Positions 25,700-34,900 of a stretch of DNA of 64,000 bases are shown piece by piece. Source of the stretch: Prevotella sp. GTDB lineage: Bacteria; Bacteroidota; Bacteroidia; Bacteroidales; Bacteroidaceae. The notes below the pieces were generated by a model. It ran no database searches, was not told the origin of the DNA, and worked only from the letters and a program-made list of their open reading frames with translations. Made by a program: the position numbers and the translations under genes. Numbering within the stretch: the first letter of the stretch is position 1; each line of letters starts with the position of its first letter. The stretch lies in NCBI GenBank assembly GCA_017458225.1, contig JAFTFX010000026.1, forward strand, positions 1 to 64,000, given 5' to 3'.

Positions 25700-26386
25700 T
25701 TAGTTCTTTAGTTGTGATAGAAACGAGCGGAGGGCTTCAACGTCTTTCATGCCTGGCTCGGTCTCGAAACGCGAATTCAGGTCGATGCCGATGCACTGGG
25801 GATGGCTGAAGGTTTTGATGCGGTCGGCATCGTCGGGGCCGATGCCACCGCTAAGCAGGAAAGGCTTCTGACCGTTGTAGGCTTTCAGCAGACTCCAGTC
25901 GAACTGCCGGCCGCTGCCGCCGACGGTTGTACACTTTGTGTCGAAAAGGAAATAGTCGACACAGTCTTCATAGTCTTTGCAAAGCAGCAAGTCATCGGCA
26001 CAGGCAATGCTGACGGCCTTCATGAAGCGGATGCCAGGTCGAAGGTCGGGGTCGAGCGTGTGGCGGAGATTGCGAATGAAGGTGGGACTCTCGTGGCCGT
26101 GCAGCTGAATGATGTCGAGCCGATAGTTGACGGCACGGGTGATGATGTTCTGCGCCATCTCGTCGACAAACACCCCCACTCGCTGGGGTGCAGTATATGA
26201 GACACCAGATGCAGATGAGGTCTCAAACTCTTTCGCACGGTCAGGAATGATGCCGGCATGCGTAGGAATCATCGTCACGTTGCGAGGCGACTGCTCCCAG
26301 AAAATCATACCTATCCAGTTGACTCCTAATGCTGATACCTGACGGATGTTTTCGCCGTCGCGCATGCCACATACCTTAATGATCAT
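25700..26386 (-). CDS. trpF: Phosphoribosylanthranilate isomerase
   Basis: TrpF converts phosphoribosylanthranilate to CdRP in the third step of tryptophan synthesis. The N-terminal IIKVCGMRDGENIRQV holds the catalytic Cys; the central part has RLDIIQLHGHESP and the C-terminus LSGGIGPDDADRI and IDLNSRFETEPGMKD. It is a stand-alone enzyme of 228 residues, not fused to TrpC. Confidence 0.93.
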   Translation of the reverse strand: MIIKVCGMRDGENIRQVSALGVNWIGMIFWEQSPRNVTMIPTHAGIIPDRAKEFETSSASGVSYTAPQRVGVFVDEMAQNIITRAVNYRLDIIQLHGHESPTFIRNLRHTLDPDLRPGIRFMKAVSIACADDLLLCKDYEDCVDYFLFDTKCTTVGGSGRQFDWSLLKAYNGQKPFLLSGGIGPDDADRIKTFSHPQCIGIDLNSRFETEPGMKDVEALRSFLSQLKN

Positions 26387-26408
26387 TTCTCTTCTGTTCT
26401 TCTTTTCG

Positions 26409-27152
26409 TTATTGAATGCTTGCTATGAAATCTTTCAATGCCAACCCAGGGTTGGGGGCCTTCATGAAGGTCTCGCCAATGAGGAATCCACGGAAACCAG
26501 CCTGCCGCAACTCGCTGATGGTGCGTGGATGACTGATGCCGCTCTCGCTCACTTTCACGGCCTCCTTCGGCAGACGCTCTGCCAGTCGGAACGAATTCTC
26601 CACATCGGTGACAAACGAACCCAAATTGCGGTTGTTGATGCCGCAAAGATCAGGCTCCAGTTCGGCATACTCCAACTCGCGCTCGTCGTGCATCTCTAAT
26701 AGTACCTCTAACCCCAGTTCATGCGCCTTAGCCATCAGTTCCCGAAGCTTCTCCTTCGGGAGACAGGCAGCAATGAGCAGCACAGCAGAGGCTCCGCAGA
26801 GACAGGCTTCATAGAGCTGGAACTCGTCGACCACGAAGTTCTTGTAGAGAATGGGAAGGGTGACTCCCGATGCTCTAGCCTCAATGATAAAACGGTCGTG
26901 ACCACCAAAATATTGTTTGTCGGTGAGAATGGAGAGGGCTGCGGCCCCGTTTTGCTGATAGCTGAGAGGTATCTCTGTGGCAAGACCGTCCTCCTTGATC
27001 CACCCTTTTGAGGGCGAACGACGCTTGAACTCGGCAATAATGCCGGTCTCGCTCTTTAGCAAGGCTTCTCTTAATGAGGGCTTTTTGGCCTTCATGCGTT
27101 GCAGTTCGTCACGCTTGGTCGCTATGATTTCTTGTAGAATGTCAGTCGCCAT
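26409..27152 (-). CDS. trpC: Indole-3-glycerol phosphate synthase
   Basis: TrpC closes the indole ring. The 247-residue TIM barrel shows IIAEFKRRSPSKGWI with the catalytic Lys, ALSILTDKQYFGG, LYKNFVVDEFQLYEA, ICGINNRNLGSF-type active-site strand and SESGISHPRTI. It lies 22 bp before trpF and 14 bp after trpD. Confidence 0.94.
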   Translation of the reverse strand: MATDILQEIIATKRDELQRMKAKKPSLREALLKSETGIIAEFKRRSPSKGWIKEDGLATEIPLSYQQNGAAALSILTDKQYFGGHDRFIIEARASGVTLPILYKNFVVDEFQLYEACLCGASAVLLIAACLPKEKLRELMAKAHELGLEVLLEMHDERELEYAELEPDLCGINNRNLGSFVTDVENSFRLAERLPKEAVKVSESGISHPRTISELRQAGFRGFLIGETFMKAPNPGLALKDFIASIQ

Positions 27153-27166
27153 GGTGGGTGATGGGG

Positions 27167-28165
27167 TTATGAGTTCAGTTCAACGAACTTCTTGAAGGTT
27201 CGCAAAGCAGCACCGCTATCAATGCTGGTCCGGGCAATATCAATACACTCCTCAATGCTCTTCTGCCCACGCTCTAATACCTGGATGCCGAAGGCGGCGT
27301 TGGCCAGCACAATGTTCTTTTGGGCAGGCAGACAACGGTTCTCCAGCACCGAGTCGAAAATCTCCTTGGCTTCCTGCTCGGTAGCACCGGCTACGAGCTC
27401 TTCAGGCTTGGCCTTGCTGAAGCCCAGATCGTCGGGCGAGAAAATCTTTTCGTAGTTGTTGGTGGTTACCTTGAAGTCGCCTGTCAACGAGATCTCGTCG
27501 TAGCCGTCGATGGTGTTCACAATGCCGTAGTCGATGCCAATCTTCTGGTACACATTGCTGTAGAGGCGCATCTGGTCGAGGTTGGCAACACCCAACAGCT
27601 GGCATTGTGGCTGAGAGGGATTGACAATGGGGCCCAGCAGGTTGAAGAAGGTGGGGAAGGGTAGGGCCTTGCGGATGGGACCTACGAACTTCATGGCACG
27701 GGCGAAGAGCTGTGCATGCAGGTAGACGATGCCTACTTCGTCGAGGCAGCGGTTCAGCTGGTCGATGTTGTCAGTGAACTTCACGCCGTGGTTGGCAATG
27801 ACATTCGAAGCTCCGCTGGTCGACGTGGCTGCATAGTTGCCGTGCTTGGCCACCTTGTAGCCGGCACCGGCAATGACGAAACATGATGTCGTCGAAATGT
27901 TAAAAGTGTTCTTGCGGTCGCCGCCCGTACCCACCACGTCGATGTAGCGGTCGCACTTTAGGGGAACGGGAACACCCGTCTCCAGAATGCCGTCGCGGAA
28001 GCCCAGCAACTCGTCGACAGTGATGCCGCGCATCTGCAGGCCTGTGATGAGGGCAGTGATCTGCTCAGTGGGGTACTGGCTTTGGGTAATGCCGATGAGC
28101 ACGTTCTTCGTTTCTTCACGGGTAAGTTCCTCGTGATTCAGAATTTTTCCTAAGATCTCTTTCAT
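27167..28165 (-). CDS. trpD: Anthranilate phosphoribosyltransferase
   Basis: TrpD joins anthranilate to PRPP. Diagnostic stretches are the PRPP-binding VVGTGGDRKNTFNISTTS, VAKHGNYAATSTSGASNV and the FFNLLGPIVNPSQP motif. The 332-residue length is normal. It is not fused to TrpG, unlike in enterobacteria. Confidence 0.95.
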   Translation of the reverse strand: MKEILGKILNHEELTREETKNVLIGITQSQYPTEQITALITGLQMRGITVDELLGFRDGILETGVPVPLKCDRYIDVVGTGGDRKNTFNISTTSCFVIAGAGYKVAKHGNYAATSTSGASNVIANHGVKFTDNIDQLNRCLDEVGIVYLHAQLFARAMKFVGPIRKALPFPTFFNLLGPIVNPSQPQCQLLGVANLDQMRLYSNVYQKIGIDYGIVNTIDGYDEISLTGDFKVTTNNYEKIFSPDDLGFSKAKPEELVAGATEQEAKEIFDSVLENRCLPAQKNIVLANAAFGIQVLERGQKSIEECIDIARTSIDSGAALRTFKKFVELNS

Positions 28166-28191
28166 AAGTCTATGTTCTTTTTGCTATGTTA

Positions 28192-28752
28192 CTATTTGAT
28201 GAAATTTTTGATGATGATTCGTCCTTCCGGGGTTAGCACTGACTCGGGGTGGAACTGAATGCCGTGTATGTCGAGTGTCTTGTGTTTCAGTGCCATGATC
28301 TGGCCCTCGTCGCTCTCAGCCGTAATCTCCAGGCAGTCAGGGAAACCGTCTTTCGACACAACCCAGGAATGGTAGCGCCCCATGGTGATGCGCTTGGGCA
28401 GTCCTACGAAGATGCGGTCTTTGTTGAACTGTGTACCCTCGGTGGCTACACCGTGAAAAACGAAACTGAGGTTCTCGAGTTTGGCACCAAACACTTCGCC
28501 GATGGCCTGGTGGCCCAGACATACACCCAAAATGGGCTTGCGGCCGGCGTATGTGCGGATGACATCGAGCAGGAGGCCCGCCTCCGAGGGGATGCCGGGG
28601 CCGGGGGAGAGGATAATCTTGTCGAATTGTTCCAAATAGGGCAGCTCGAACTGGTCGTTGCGCACCACGGTTACCTCGGCACCTAATTCTTTCACCAAGT
28701 GGCTTAGGTTATAGGTGAAAGAGTCGTAATTATCGATAATGACTATTTTCAT
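28192..28752 (-). CDS. trpG: Anthranilate synthase glutamine amidotransferase component
   Basis: TrpG supplies ammonia to TrpE. The class I amidotransferase triad is visible: nucleophile Cys in ILGVCLGHQAIGE, and His/Glu in GIQFHPESVLTPEG. IIDNYDSFTYNL at the N-terminus and LSPGPGIPSEAG are typical. 186 residues, 30 bp after trpE. Confidence 0.95.
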   Translation of the reverse strand: MKIVIIDNYDSFTYNLSHLVKELGAEVTVVRNDQFELPYLEQFDKIILSPGPGIPSEAGLLLDVIRTYAGRKPILGVCLGHQAIGEVFGAKLENLSFVFHGVATEGTQFNKDRIFVGLPKRITMGRYHSWVVSKDGFPDCLEITAESDEGQIMALKHKTLDIHGIQFHPESVLTPEGRIIIKNFIK

Positions 28753-28782
28753 ATTGCTTCTGTTTTTCTCTCTGCCGTGATA

Positions 28783-30378
28783 TTACATCTTTTCTGCCAT
28801 GAGAATCGCTCTCCTTAAAGCGCCTAATTTGTTGTTCACCTCCTGCAGCTCGTACTCCTCGTTGCTCTTGGCCACGATGCCGCCGCCGGCCTGGAACCAG
28901 AGCTCGCCGTTGCGCGAGACGAAGGTGCGGATGGTGATGGCCTGATTGAGCGAGCCGTCGAGGCCGATGATGCCGATGCATCCGCCGTAGGCCCCTCGGT
29001 TGTGCGGCTCGTACTCCGAGATGAGCTGCATGGCGCGGACTTTCGGGGCGCCCGACAGCGTGCCGGCGGGGAACGTGTCGATAAACGCCTTGATGGGGTC
29101 GGCGCCCGATGACAATGGCTTGCCATCGGGGCCAAGGCTTTCACTTGGCCCGTCGAGCTCGCCGCTGACGCGGGAGACGAGGTGGATGACGTGCGAGTAG
29201 TACTGGATGTCCTTGTAGTAGTCCACGCGCACGCCGTGGCAGTTGCGGCTCAGGTCGTTGCGGGCCAGGTCTACCAGCATCACGTGTTCGGCGTTCTCCT
29301 TCGGGTCGTTCCTCAGGAACTCCGCGCCGCGACGGTCGGCCTCCGCGTCGCCCGTGCGCTTCGTCGTGCCGGCGATGGGGTCGATGTAGGCGCGGAACTT
29401 CGGCCCGCCCAGCGGAGAACCGCTGGGCACGGTGGCTGACGTGCCGGCCGCAGTGCCCGACGCCTCTCCGTCGGGCAGCCGCTCGATGCGGCAGTGCGTC
29501 TCGGGCGAGGAGCCGAAGATGCGGAAGCCGCCGAAGTCGAAGTAGAAGAGGTAGGGCGAGGGGTTGATGCTGCGCAGGGCGCGGTAGAGCTTGAAGTCGT
29601 CGCCCTCGTAGTGCTGGATGAACCTTCTGGACAGCACAATCTGGAAGACGTCGCCGCGCAGACAGTGCTGTATGCCTCGGCGGATGTTCGCCTTGTGCGC
29701 CTCGTCGGTCAGCGGGCTCGTCACCTCGCCCACCGGACGGAAGTCGTAGGCCTTCACGCTGGCGCGGTTCATCGCCTTGATGACGGTATCGATTTGGAGT
29801 TCAGGAGTTCTGGAGTTCTGGAGTTCAGACGTTACATCAGCAGAACTATCGTCTGTACTCCTGTACTCCTGTACTCCTGAACTCCTCTGAAGCGCCACCA
29901 CCTTCAACTGATTGTTGTGATGGTCGAACACGATGACCGTCTGGAAAAGGATATAGAGCACATCGGGGGCATCGTTCTTCTGTAGGGTCTCGTCTTTTAC
30001 GTTGATGTTTTCGAAATAACGTACTGCATTGAACGACGTGTAGCCGAATAATCCGCAAACGTCAGCATCATCGCCTTCCACGCAAATGCTGTCAATCAGT
30101 GTGTGAATGGCTTCTGTACTGCCAAAATCGTCAGATAGTTCACGGCGTAGCGTGGTTCCGTCTGGATAGTTGACCGTAGCAATACCGTGCCCGATGGCTA
30201 TCGAAGCAATGGGGTTGATGCCGATGAACGAGCGTGCGTTTGCCTGTTCATGATAGTCGGAACACTCCATCAGTGCGCTCTGAGGATAAAGGTCCCGAAG
30301 ACGCATGTATACTCCCACGGGTGTATAGAGGTCGGCCAGAATGGTTTTGCTCGTTGTTTGATATTCAAAGCTAATCAT
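28783..30378 (-). CDS. trpE: Anthranilate synthase component I, with repeat insertions
   Basis: TrpE makes anthranilate from chorismate with TrpG. Motifs: feedback-site region LMECSDYHEQANARSFIG, then GDVFQIVLSRRF, NPSPYLFYFDFGGFRIFGSS, PIAGTTKRTGDAEADRRG, HVMLVDLARNDLSRN and FPAGTLSGAPKVRAM. At 531 residues it is longer than usual. About 30 codons at 29796-29885 are an inverted repeat, and two further Gly/Pro/Ser-rich inserts (about 29095-29160 and 29385-29478) carry GC-rich hairpins. Roughly 28845-29790 is much more GC-rich than the two ends, suggesting a mosaic gene. Confidence 0.93.
   Translation of the reverse strand: MISFEYQTTSKTILADLYTPVGVYMRLRDLYPQSALMECSDYHEQANARSFIGINPIASIAIGHGIATVNYPDGTTLRRELSDDFGSTEAIHTLIDSICVEGDDADVCGLFGYTSFNAVRYFENINVKDETLQKNDAPDVLYILFQTVIVFDHHNNQLKVVALQRSSGVQEYRSTDDSSADVTSELQNSRTPELQIDTVIKAMNRASVKAYDFRPVGEVTSPLTDEAHKANIRRGIQHCLRGDVFQIVLSRRFIQHYEGDDFKLYRALRSINPSPYLFYFDFGGFRIFGSSPETHCRIERLPDGEASGTAAGTSATVPSGSPLGGPKFRAYIDPIAGTTKRTGDAEADRRGAEFLRNDPKENAEHVMLVDLARNDLSRNCHGVRVDYYKDIQYYSHVIHLVSRVSGELDGPSESLGPDGKPLSSGADPIKAFIDTFPAGTLSGAPKVRAMQLISEYEPHNRGAYGGCIGIIGLDGSLNQAITIRTFVSRNGELWFQAGGGIVAKSNEEYELQEVNNKLGALRRAILMAEKM
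29796..29885. repeat. Palindromic repeat inserted in frame in trpE
   Basis: Two 36-bp arms, 29796-29831 and 29850-29885, are inverted copies with five mismatches. Each contains tandem GGAGTTCAGGAGT-type units (GGAGTTCTGG on one arm, CCTGTACTCC on the other). The total of 90 bp is 30 codons, so the frame is kept. It lies close to the change from low to high GC within the gene. Confidence 0.85.
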
Positions 30379-30405
30379 AGTTGTTAATTCTCAATTTCCT
30401 GTTTT

Positions 30406-31608
30406 TCAAAAGTTCCCGTATTCTCCTGCTAAGTCTTTGTTGTTCAGATAGGTTTCAACGTCTTTGTCACCGCGTCCACTGACCGTTAAGACTACCACGT
30501 CGTCCTGCTTGAATGTTATCTTCTGTAGGGCGGCAATGGCATGAGCCGACTCCAGAGCTGGGATGATGCCCTCCATGCGCGTCAGTTCGTAGGCAGCACG
30601 CACGGCCTCGTCATCATTGATGCTATAGACGGTGGCGCGGTGCTGGGTGGCCAGGTTGGCGTGCATCGGACCGATGCCAGGGTAGTCAAGACCAGCCGAG
30701 ATACTCTCCGCCTCAATAATTTGACCATCGGGGGTCTGCATGACAAGCGTCTTCGAGCCATGCAGGATGCCCAGTCTGCCAGCATGGATCGTGGCAGCCG
30801 TATGTCCTGTGTCGGCACCCTTGCCACCAGCTTCGGCCAGTACAATCTTTACACGTTCGTCATCAATATAGTGATAGATGGTTCCGGCGGCATTCGAACC
30901 TCCACCTACGCAGGCCATCAAGTAGTCGGGATAGTCACGGCCAATTTTCTCCTGCAGTTGTTCCTTGATCTCCTTTGAAATGATGCTCTGCAGGCGAGCC
31001 ACCATGTCGGGGTAGGGGTGGGGACCTACGGTAGAACCAATGATATAGAAAGTGTCGGAAGGATGGCAGCACCAGTCACGAATGGCCTCGTTGGTAGCAT
31101 CCTTCAGCGTCCAGTTGCCAGTCTTTACGGGGCGAACCTCGGCACCCAGCATCTTCATACGCTCTACGTTGACGTGCTGTCGCTCTACGTCAAGTGCTCC
31201 TTGGTATACCACGCAGGGCATATCCATCAGTGCACAGACGGTGGCTGTGGCTACGCCGTGTTGTCCGGCACCAGTCTCAGCAATGATGCGTTTTTTGCCC
31301 ATTTTCTTGGCCAGTAGAATTTGTCCGATGGTGTTGTTGATCTTGTGGGCACCTGTGTGATTCAGGTCTTCACGCTTCAGGTACAACTGGCAGCCATATT
31401 TCCCGCTCATGCGACGTGCCAAATAAAGAGGTGAAGGACGACCTACATAGTCGCGCAACAGTTCCATATATTCTTTCTGGAATTCTTTCGACTCCAAAAT
31501 GGGCAGGTACTGCTCTTGCAAGTTCTTTACAGTGGAATAGAGAATTTCTGGCACATATGCTCCGCCAAATTCTCCGTAAAATCCTCGTTTGTCAACTAAA
31601 TAGCTCAT
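30406..31608 (-). CDS. trpB: Tryptophan synthase beta chain
   Basis: TrpB condenses indole and serine using PLP. The PLP-lysine is in LKREDLNHTGAHKINN; also present are AETGAGQHGVATAT, the glycine-rich GGGSNAAGT phosphate loop and HANLATQHRATVYS. 400 residues, normal length. It is the first structural gene of the operon, 29 bp downstream of the leader hairpin. Confidence 0.96.
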   Translation of the reverse strand: MSYLVDKRGFYGEFGGAYVPEILYSTVKNLQEQYLPILESKEFQKEYMELLRDYVGRPSPLYLARRMSGKYGCQLYLKREDLNHTGAHKINNTIGQILLAKKMGKKRIIAETGAGQHGVATATVCALMDMPCVVYQGALDVERQHVNVERMKMLGAEVRPVKTGNWTLKDATNEAIRDWCCHPSDTFYIIGSTVGPHPYPDMVARLQSIISKEIKEQLQEKIGRDYPDYLMACVGGGSNAAGTIYHYIDDERVKIVLAEAGGKGADTGHTAATIHAGRLGILHGSKTLVMQTPDGQIIEAESISAGLDYPGIGPMHANLATQHRATVYSINDDEAVRAAYELTRMEGIIPALESAHAIAALQKITFKQDDVVVLTVSGRGDKDVETYLNNKDLAGEYGNF

Positions 31609-31636
31609 ATTTTGATGTTTTTATTGTTGGCGCTTC

Positions 31637-31672
31637 GAAAAAAGGCTCGCCGTAAGAACGACGAGCCTTTTC
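31637..31672 (-). terminator. Attenuator hairpin before trpB
   Basis: On the minus strand AAAGGCTCGTCG pairs with CGGCGAGCCTTT around a 6-nt loop, followed by a T-run. It lies between the leader peptide and trpB, where a terminator would abort transcription when tryptophan is plentiful. Confidence 0.85.
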
Positions 31673-31707
31673 CTATTTCTAATATATACAGGGCTTGCTT
31701 CTCACGA

Positions 31708-31758
31708 CTATTTCTGTCTTGAGTTGCACCACCACCATACATTTGCAAGTTGATTCAT
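31708..31758 (-). CDS. trpL: trp leader peptide with three consecutive Trp codons
   Basis: A 16-residue ORF, MNQLANVWWWCNSRQK, with TGG TGG TGG at 31737-31729 and a TAG stop. It lies between the trp promoter and the attenuator hairpin. In this arrangement ribosome stalling at the Trp codons would favour an antiterminator and expression of trpB-E-G-D-C-F-A. It agrees with the described Bacteroid-trp RNA motif. Confidence 0.9.
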   Translation of the reverse strand: MNQLANVWWWCNSRQK

Positions 31759-31789
31759 AAATATTTGTTACTTTTTTGTTTTCTGGGAG

Positions 31790-31821
31790 CAAAGGTATGC
31801 ATTTTTATTTGTTTATGCAAA
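31790..31821 (-). promoter_or_regulatory. Promoter of the trp operon
   Basis: On the minus strand TTTG (31821-31818), 20 bp, TACCTTTG (31797-31790). The leader peptide starts 32 bp downstream. Confidence 0.85.
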
Positions 31822-31933
31822 TATTTTTGCAAGAAAATTCTTTAGAAAGTGTCTTTTTGCATATTTATTGAATATTATGTGCACTAATTTCGTTAATCTT
31901 CTCAAAAAGCTTTATACTTTCAATGTTTTTTCT

Positions 31934-31941
31934 TATTTTTG
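31934..31941 (+). promoter_or_regulatory. Probable -7 element for the GH128-like gene
   Basis: TATTTTTG lies 35 bp before the start codon at 31977. The -33 region has only TTTA (31911-31914) at the right distance. 31822-31910 shows no gene. Confidence 0.5.
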
Positions 31942-31976
31942 TCCCCAAATTAGAATAACTAAAAACTATTTACAAT

Positions 31977-34900
31977 ATGAAAAGACTATTTTCCCCATTT
32001 TTTGGAAGGATGATTGTGACTGCATCGTTGCTGATGTTGGCCTCTGTATGCATCTGGTCGGCTAATACGAAAAAGACCGTGGCCCAGGTGACAACAACTG
32101 TGACGCTTGACACGGATGTTGATTATACCGTGTCAAATGCGACACCGTTTGGTGATGAGGGTGTAGTGGATATTACCAATACCGAACATGCCGTCCTCAT
32201 TCTGAGCAAAGTAAGACCTTCAGCAGCCATTAAGCTGTTAGCTGATCATGTGAAGATAAATGGCGCAAAAGCAGTGAATAATTCCAACTGCCAAGTAAAA
32301 CTTTATAATCTTGGTTGTATCATACTTCCTTATGGCACTTCCACAAAGCCTCTAACTGTATATTCTGAGCAGAATTTTCAGGGAGAGTCGTGCAATGATT
32401 TCGGATTGGAACATACAGGTGGTTACATGAATACGCTGACTGCCGCCAAACTGAACAATAAAATCCGCTCTTTCAAGTTGAAGCGTGGCTATATGGTCAC
32501 CTTCTCGCTGCGTGCTGGCGGTCGCGGTTATAGCCGTTGCTTTATCGCTGCCGACAAGGACTTGGAAATGGCTACGCTGCCTGCAGTTATGGACAAGAAA
32601 ATTTCCTCCTATCGCGTGTTCAATTGGTATGATGCTGGCAAGAAGCAATTAGCGAATCAGGTGGACAAAAACGCGATGTCTGCTCTCAATGTGCAAAGCA
32701 GTTACGACTGGGGACAGGGTAATGGAAGTCTCCTTCCCGACTATGAATGGGTGCCTAATCATATTTATGAGGATTGGCCTTCTTCGGCTACTATCGGAAG
32801 TACTACCCAGTCGCCGCATACAAAGAATAACAATGAGCCAAGAAACTCGGCGGATGATCACCCTCAGGATTTAACAACTATTCTCAATAACTGGGAGAAC
32901 ATGATGCGTACGGGCTTGCGTCTTTGTTCACCAGCCTCTTGGGATGGTAGCGATTATTGGAACGCAACTGGCTTCTTGGCAGAATTTATGGATTCTATTG
33001 ATGCCCGTGGATGGCGTTGTGATATTCTTGACCTACACTGCTATTGGGTGGAAAGCAATTTTGGCAACATTGCCAACTGGGTGAACAAATATAAGCGTCC
33101 AGTCTGGATTTCGGAATGGTGTTGGGGAGCATCTTGGAACAAAAATGGTGCTTTTGCAAGCGGTGTGACACAAGCTCAAGTAAAAACAGCCCTTCAGAAT
33201 ATCTGTTCAAAACTGAATAACTGGGACTATGTGGAGCGCTATTATTATTGGAATGGTGAAGCTGATATTTCAAAGATCTATCTTAATGGTGCACTCACTC
33301 CTGCTGGTGAATACTATGCAAGCATGAATTCTGGTTTGGGATATAATGGCAAGTATGATTTTGTGCCTACTACTCCGAAGCAGTATGATTTTACCAATAT
33401 TTCCGTGAGTAGTGCCAATGGCAAGATTACTTTCTCTTGGCATGATCCTAATGGCGAATATAATCAGTTGATGGAAATCCAGAAAAAGGATGCTTCAGGT
33501 GTATGGACTACTTATGCGATAGTCGAGCAGAAAGAGTTACCGTCAGATTATACCTATGTCGTTGAATCTCCTGAAGAATTTGTTGAGTATCGTTTGCATT
33601 TAGTTGATTTGTACGGAAAGAGTTATTATTCAAGTGATAACATGAATGCAGGAGATGTCATTGATGTGGACGGAACAACCTATTATTTGGGTGGTAATTT
33701 GATATCGAATAGTGATTTCGATATGGGATTCTTCGGATGGACCAATGGAGCTGGTACTACGCTTAGTGAACCATCGTTCCAAGTTGTCGGAGCTGGCGGA
33801 TATGGCAACGGCTCTTATTTGCAAGCTTATGGCTCGGGAACTATTAATGATGAAGCCTCCGTATTTCAAGCAGTTGATGTTGAGCCAGGGAAAAACTATT
33901 ATCTTCGAATTGCAGTGCGCAATGGTAATTCAAATATGAAAGTCAGTCTTTCGTCTACAGGAACAACAGAGGATAAGGTGATAAAAGCAATGAGCGCATC
34001 GTCAGACTGGACCGTTTTGACACAATCGTTTAATACGGAAAATTACACTAAAGTTCTATTTGCTTTTAGGGCGTTGAATGCTAAAGCTCAAATTGATAAG
34101 GTGGAGTTGTTCCAATTGTTTGATACCCATGATGGAGCTATTGCCAATGGAGTGGAGCAGATGAAAAAGAAAGCTGAACAGGCGCAAGTATTCAATACAA
34201 AATACTCTTCTTTAAATGAAGATCTTTCTGCTGTGGTGGCTGGCGTTTCAACTTCAGACGATTTGGCTTTCAATACATTATCGAAAGCCGTTGCCAATCA
34301 TTTAAAGGCTATCCGCTATATGTCTGTAGCAGATTCTTTGCAGACGGTACTGAAAAGTATTGAAGGCGTTGGGTGTGCATATTATAATGTGATGACCGCT
34401 CGGTTGAATGAACTGAAGAATGCTCCTTCTGCCACTATGGTAATCGAAAATGTTGACGAAGTAAAAGCACTGATGGAAAAATATTTTGCTTTTACCGATG
34501 CTGCTAAACAACCACTGAACCCATCGTTCGGATTCTCTACAGGTTGGGAGACCAAGGTCGGTTCATACCAAGGTGGCGATCAACGGGTGAATACTAAAGA
34601 TGGCAAATCTTTTTGGAATGCATGGTGGGGTGTTAGTAAAGCGACAGATCCAGATGCAACTATGGAAATCCGACAGACTGTTTCGGGATTGGAAAGTGGC
34701 TACTATGTCTTGGAGTGTGCGGCTACAACTGAGCACTTCTGCTTGAGTGACCAGCATGCCTATCTGAAATATGGAAATGCAGTTTCGGTGTCGCCAAATC
34801 TGTCTGTCGACTATTTTGACCTTCCTGTTCAAAATATATGGCAAAAGTTGGCAACGGCTCCAGTCTATTTAGAAGAGGATTCTGTGACAATTGGCTTTGT

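Noticed and set aside
31868-32065. Small ORF overlapping the start of the GH128-like gene
   Set aside because: It overlaps the promoter and the signal-peptide codons in another frame; no features of its own.
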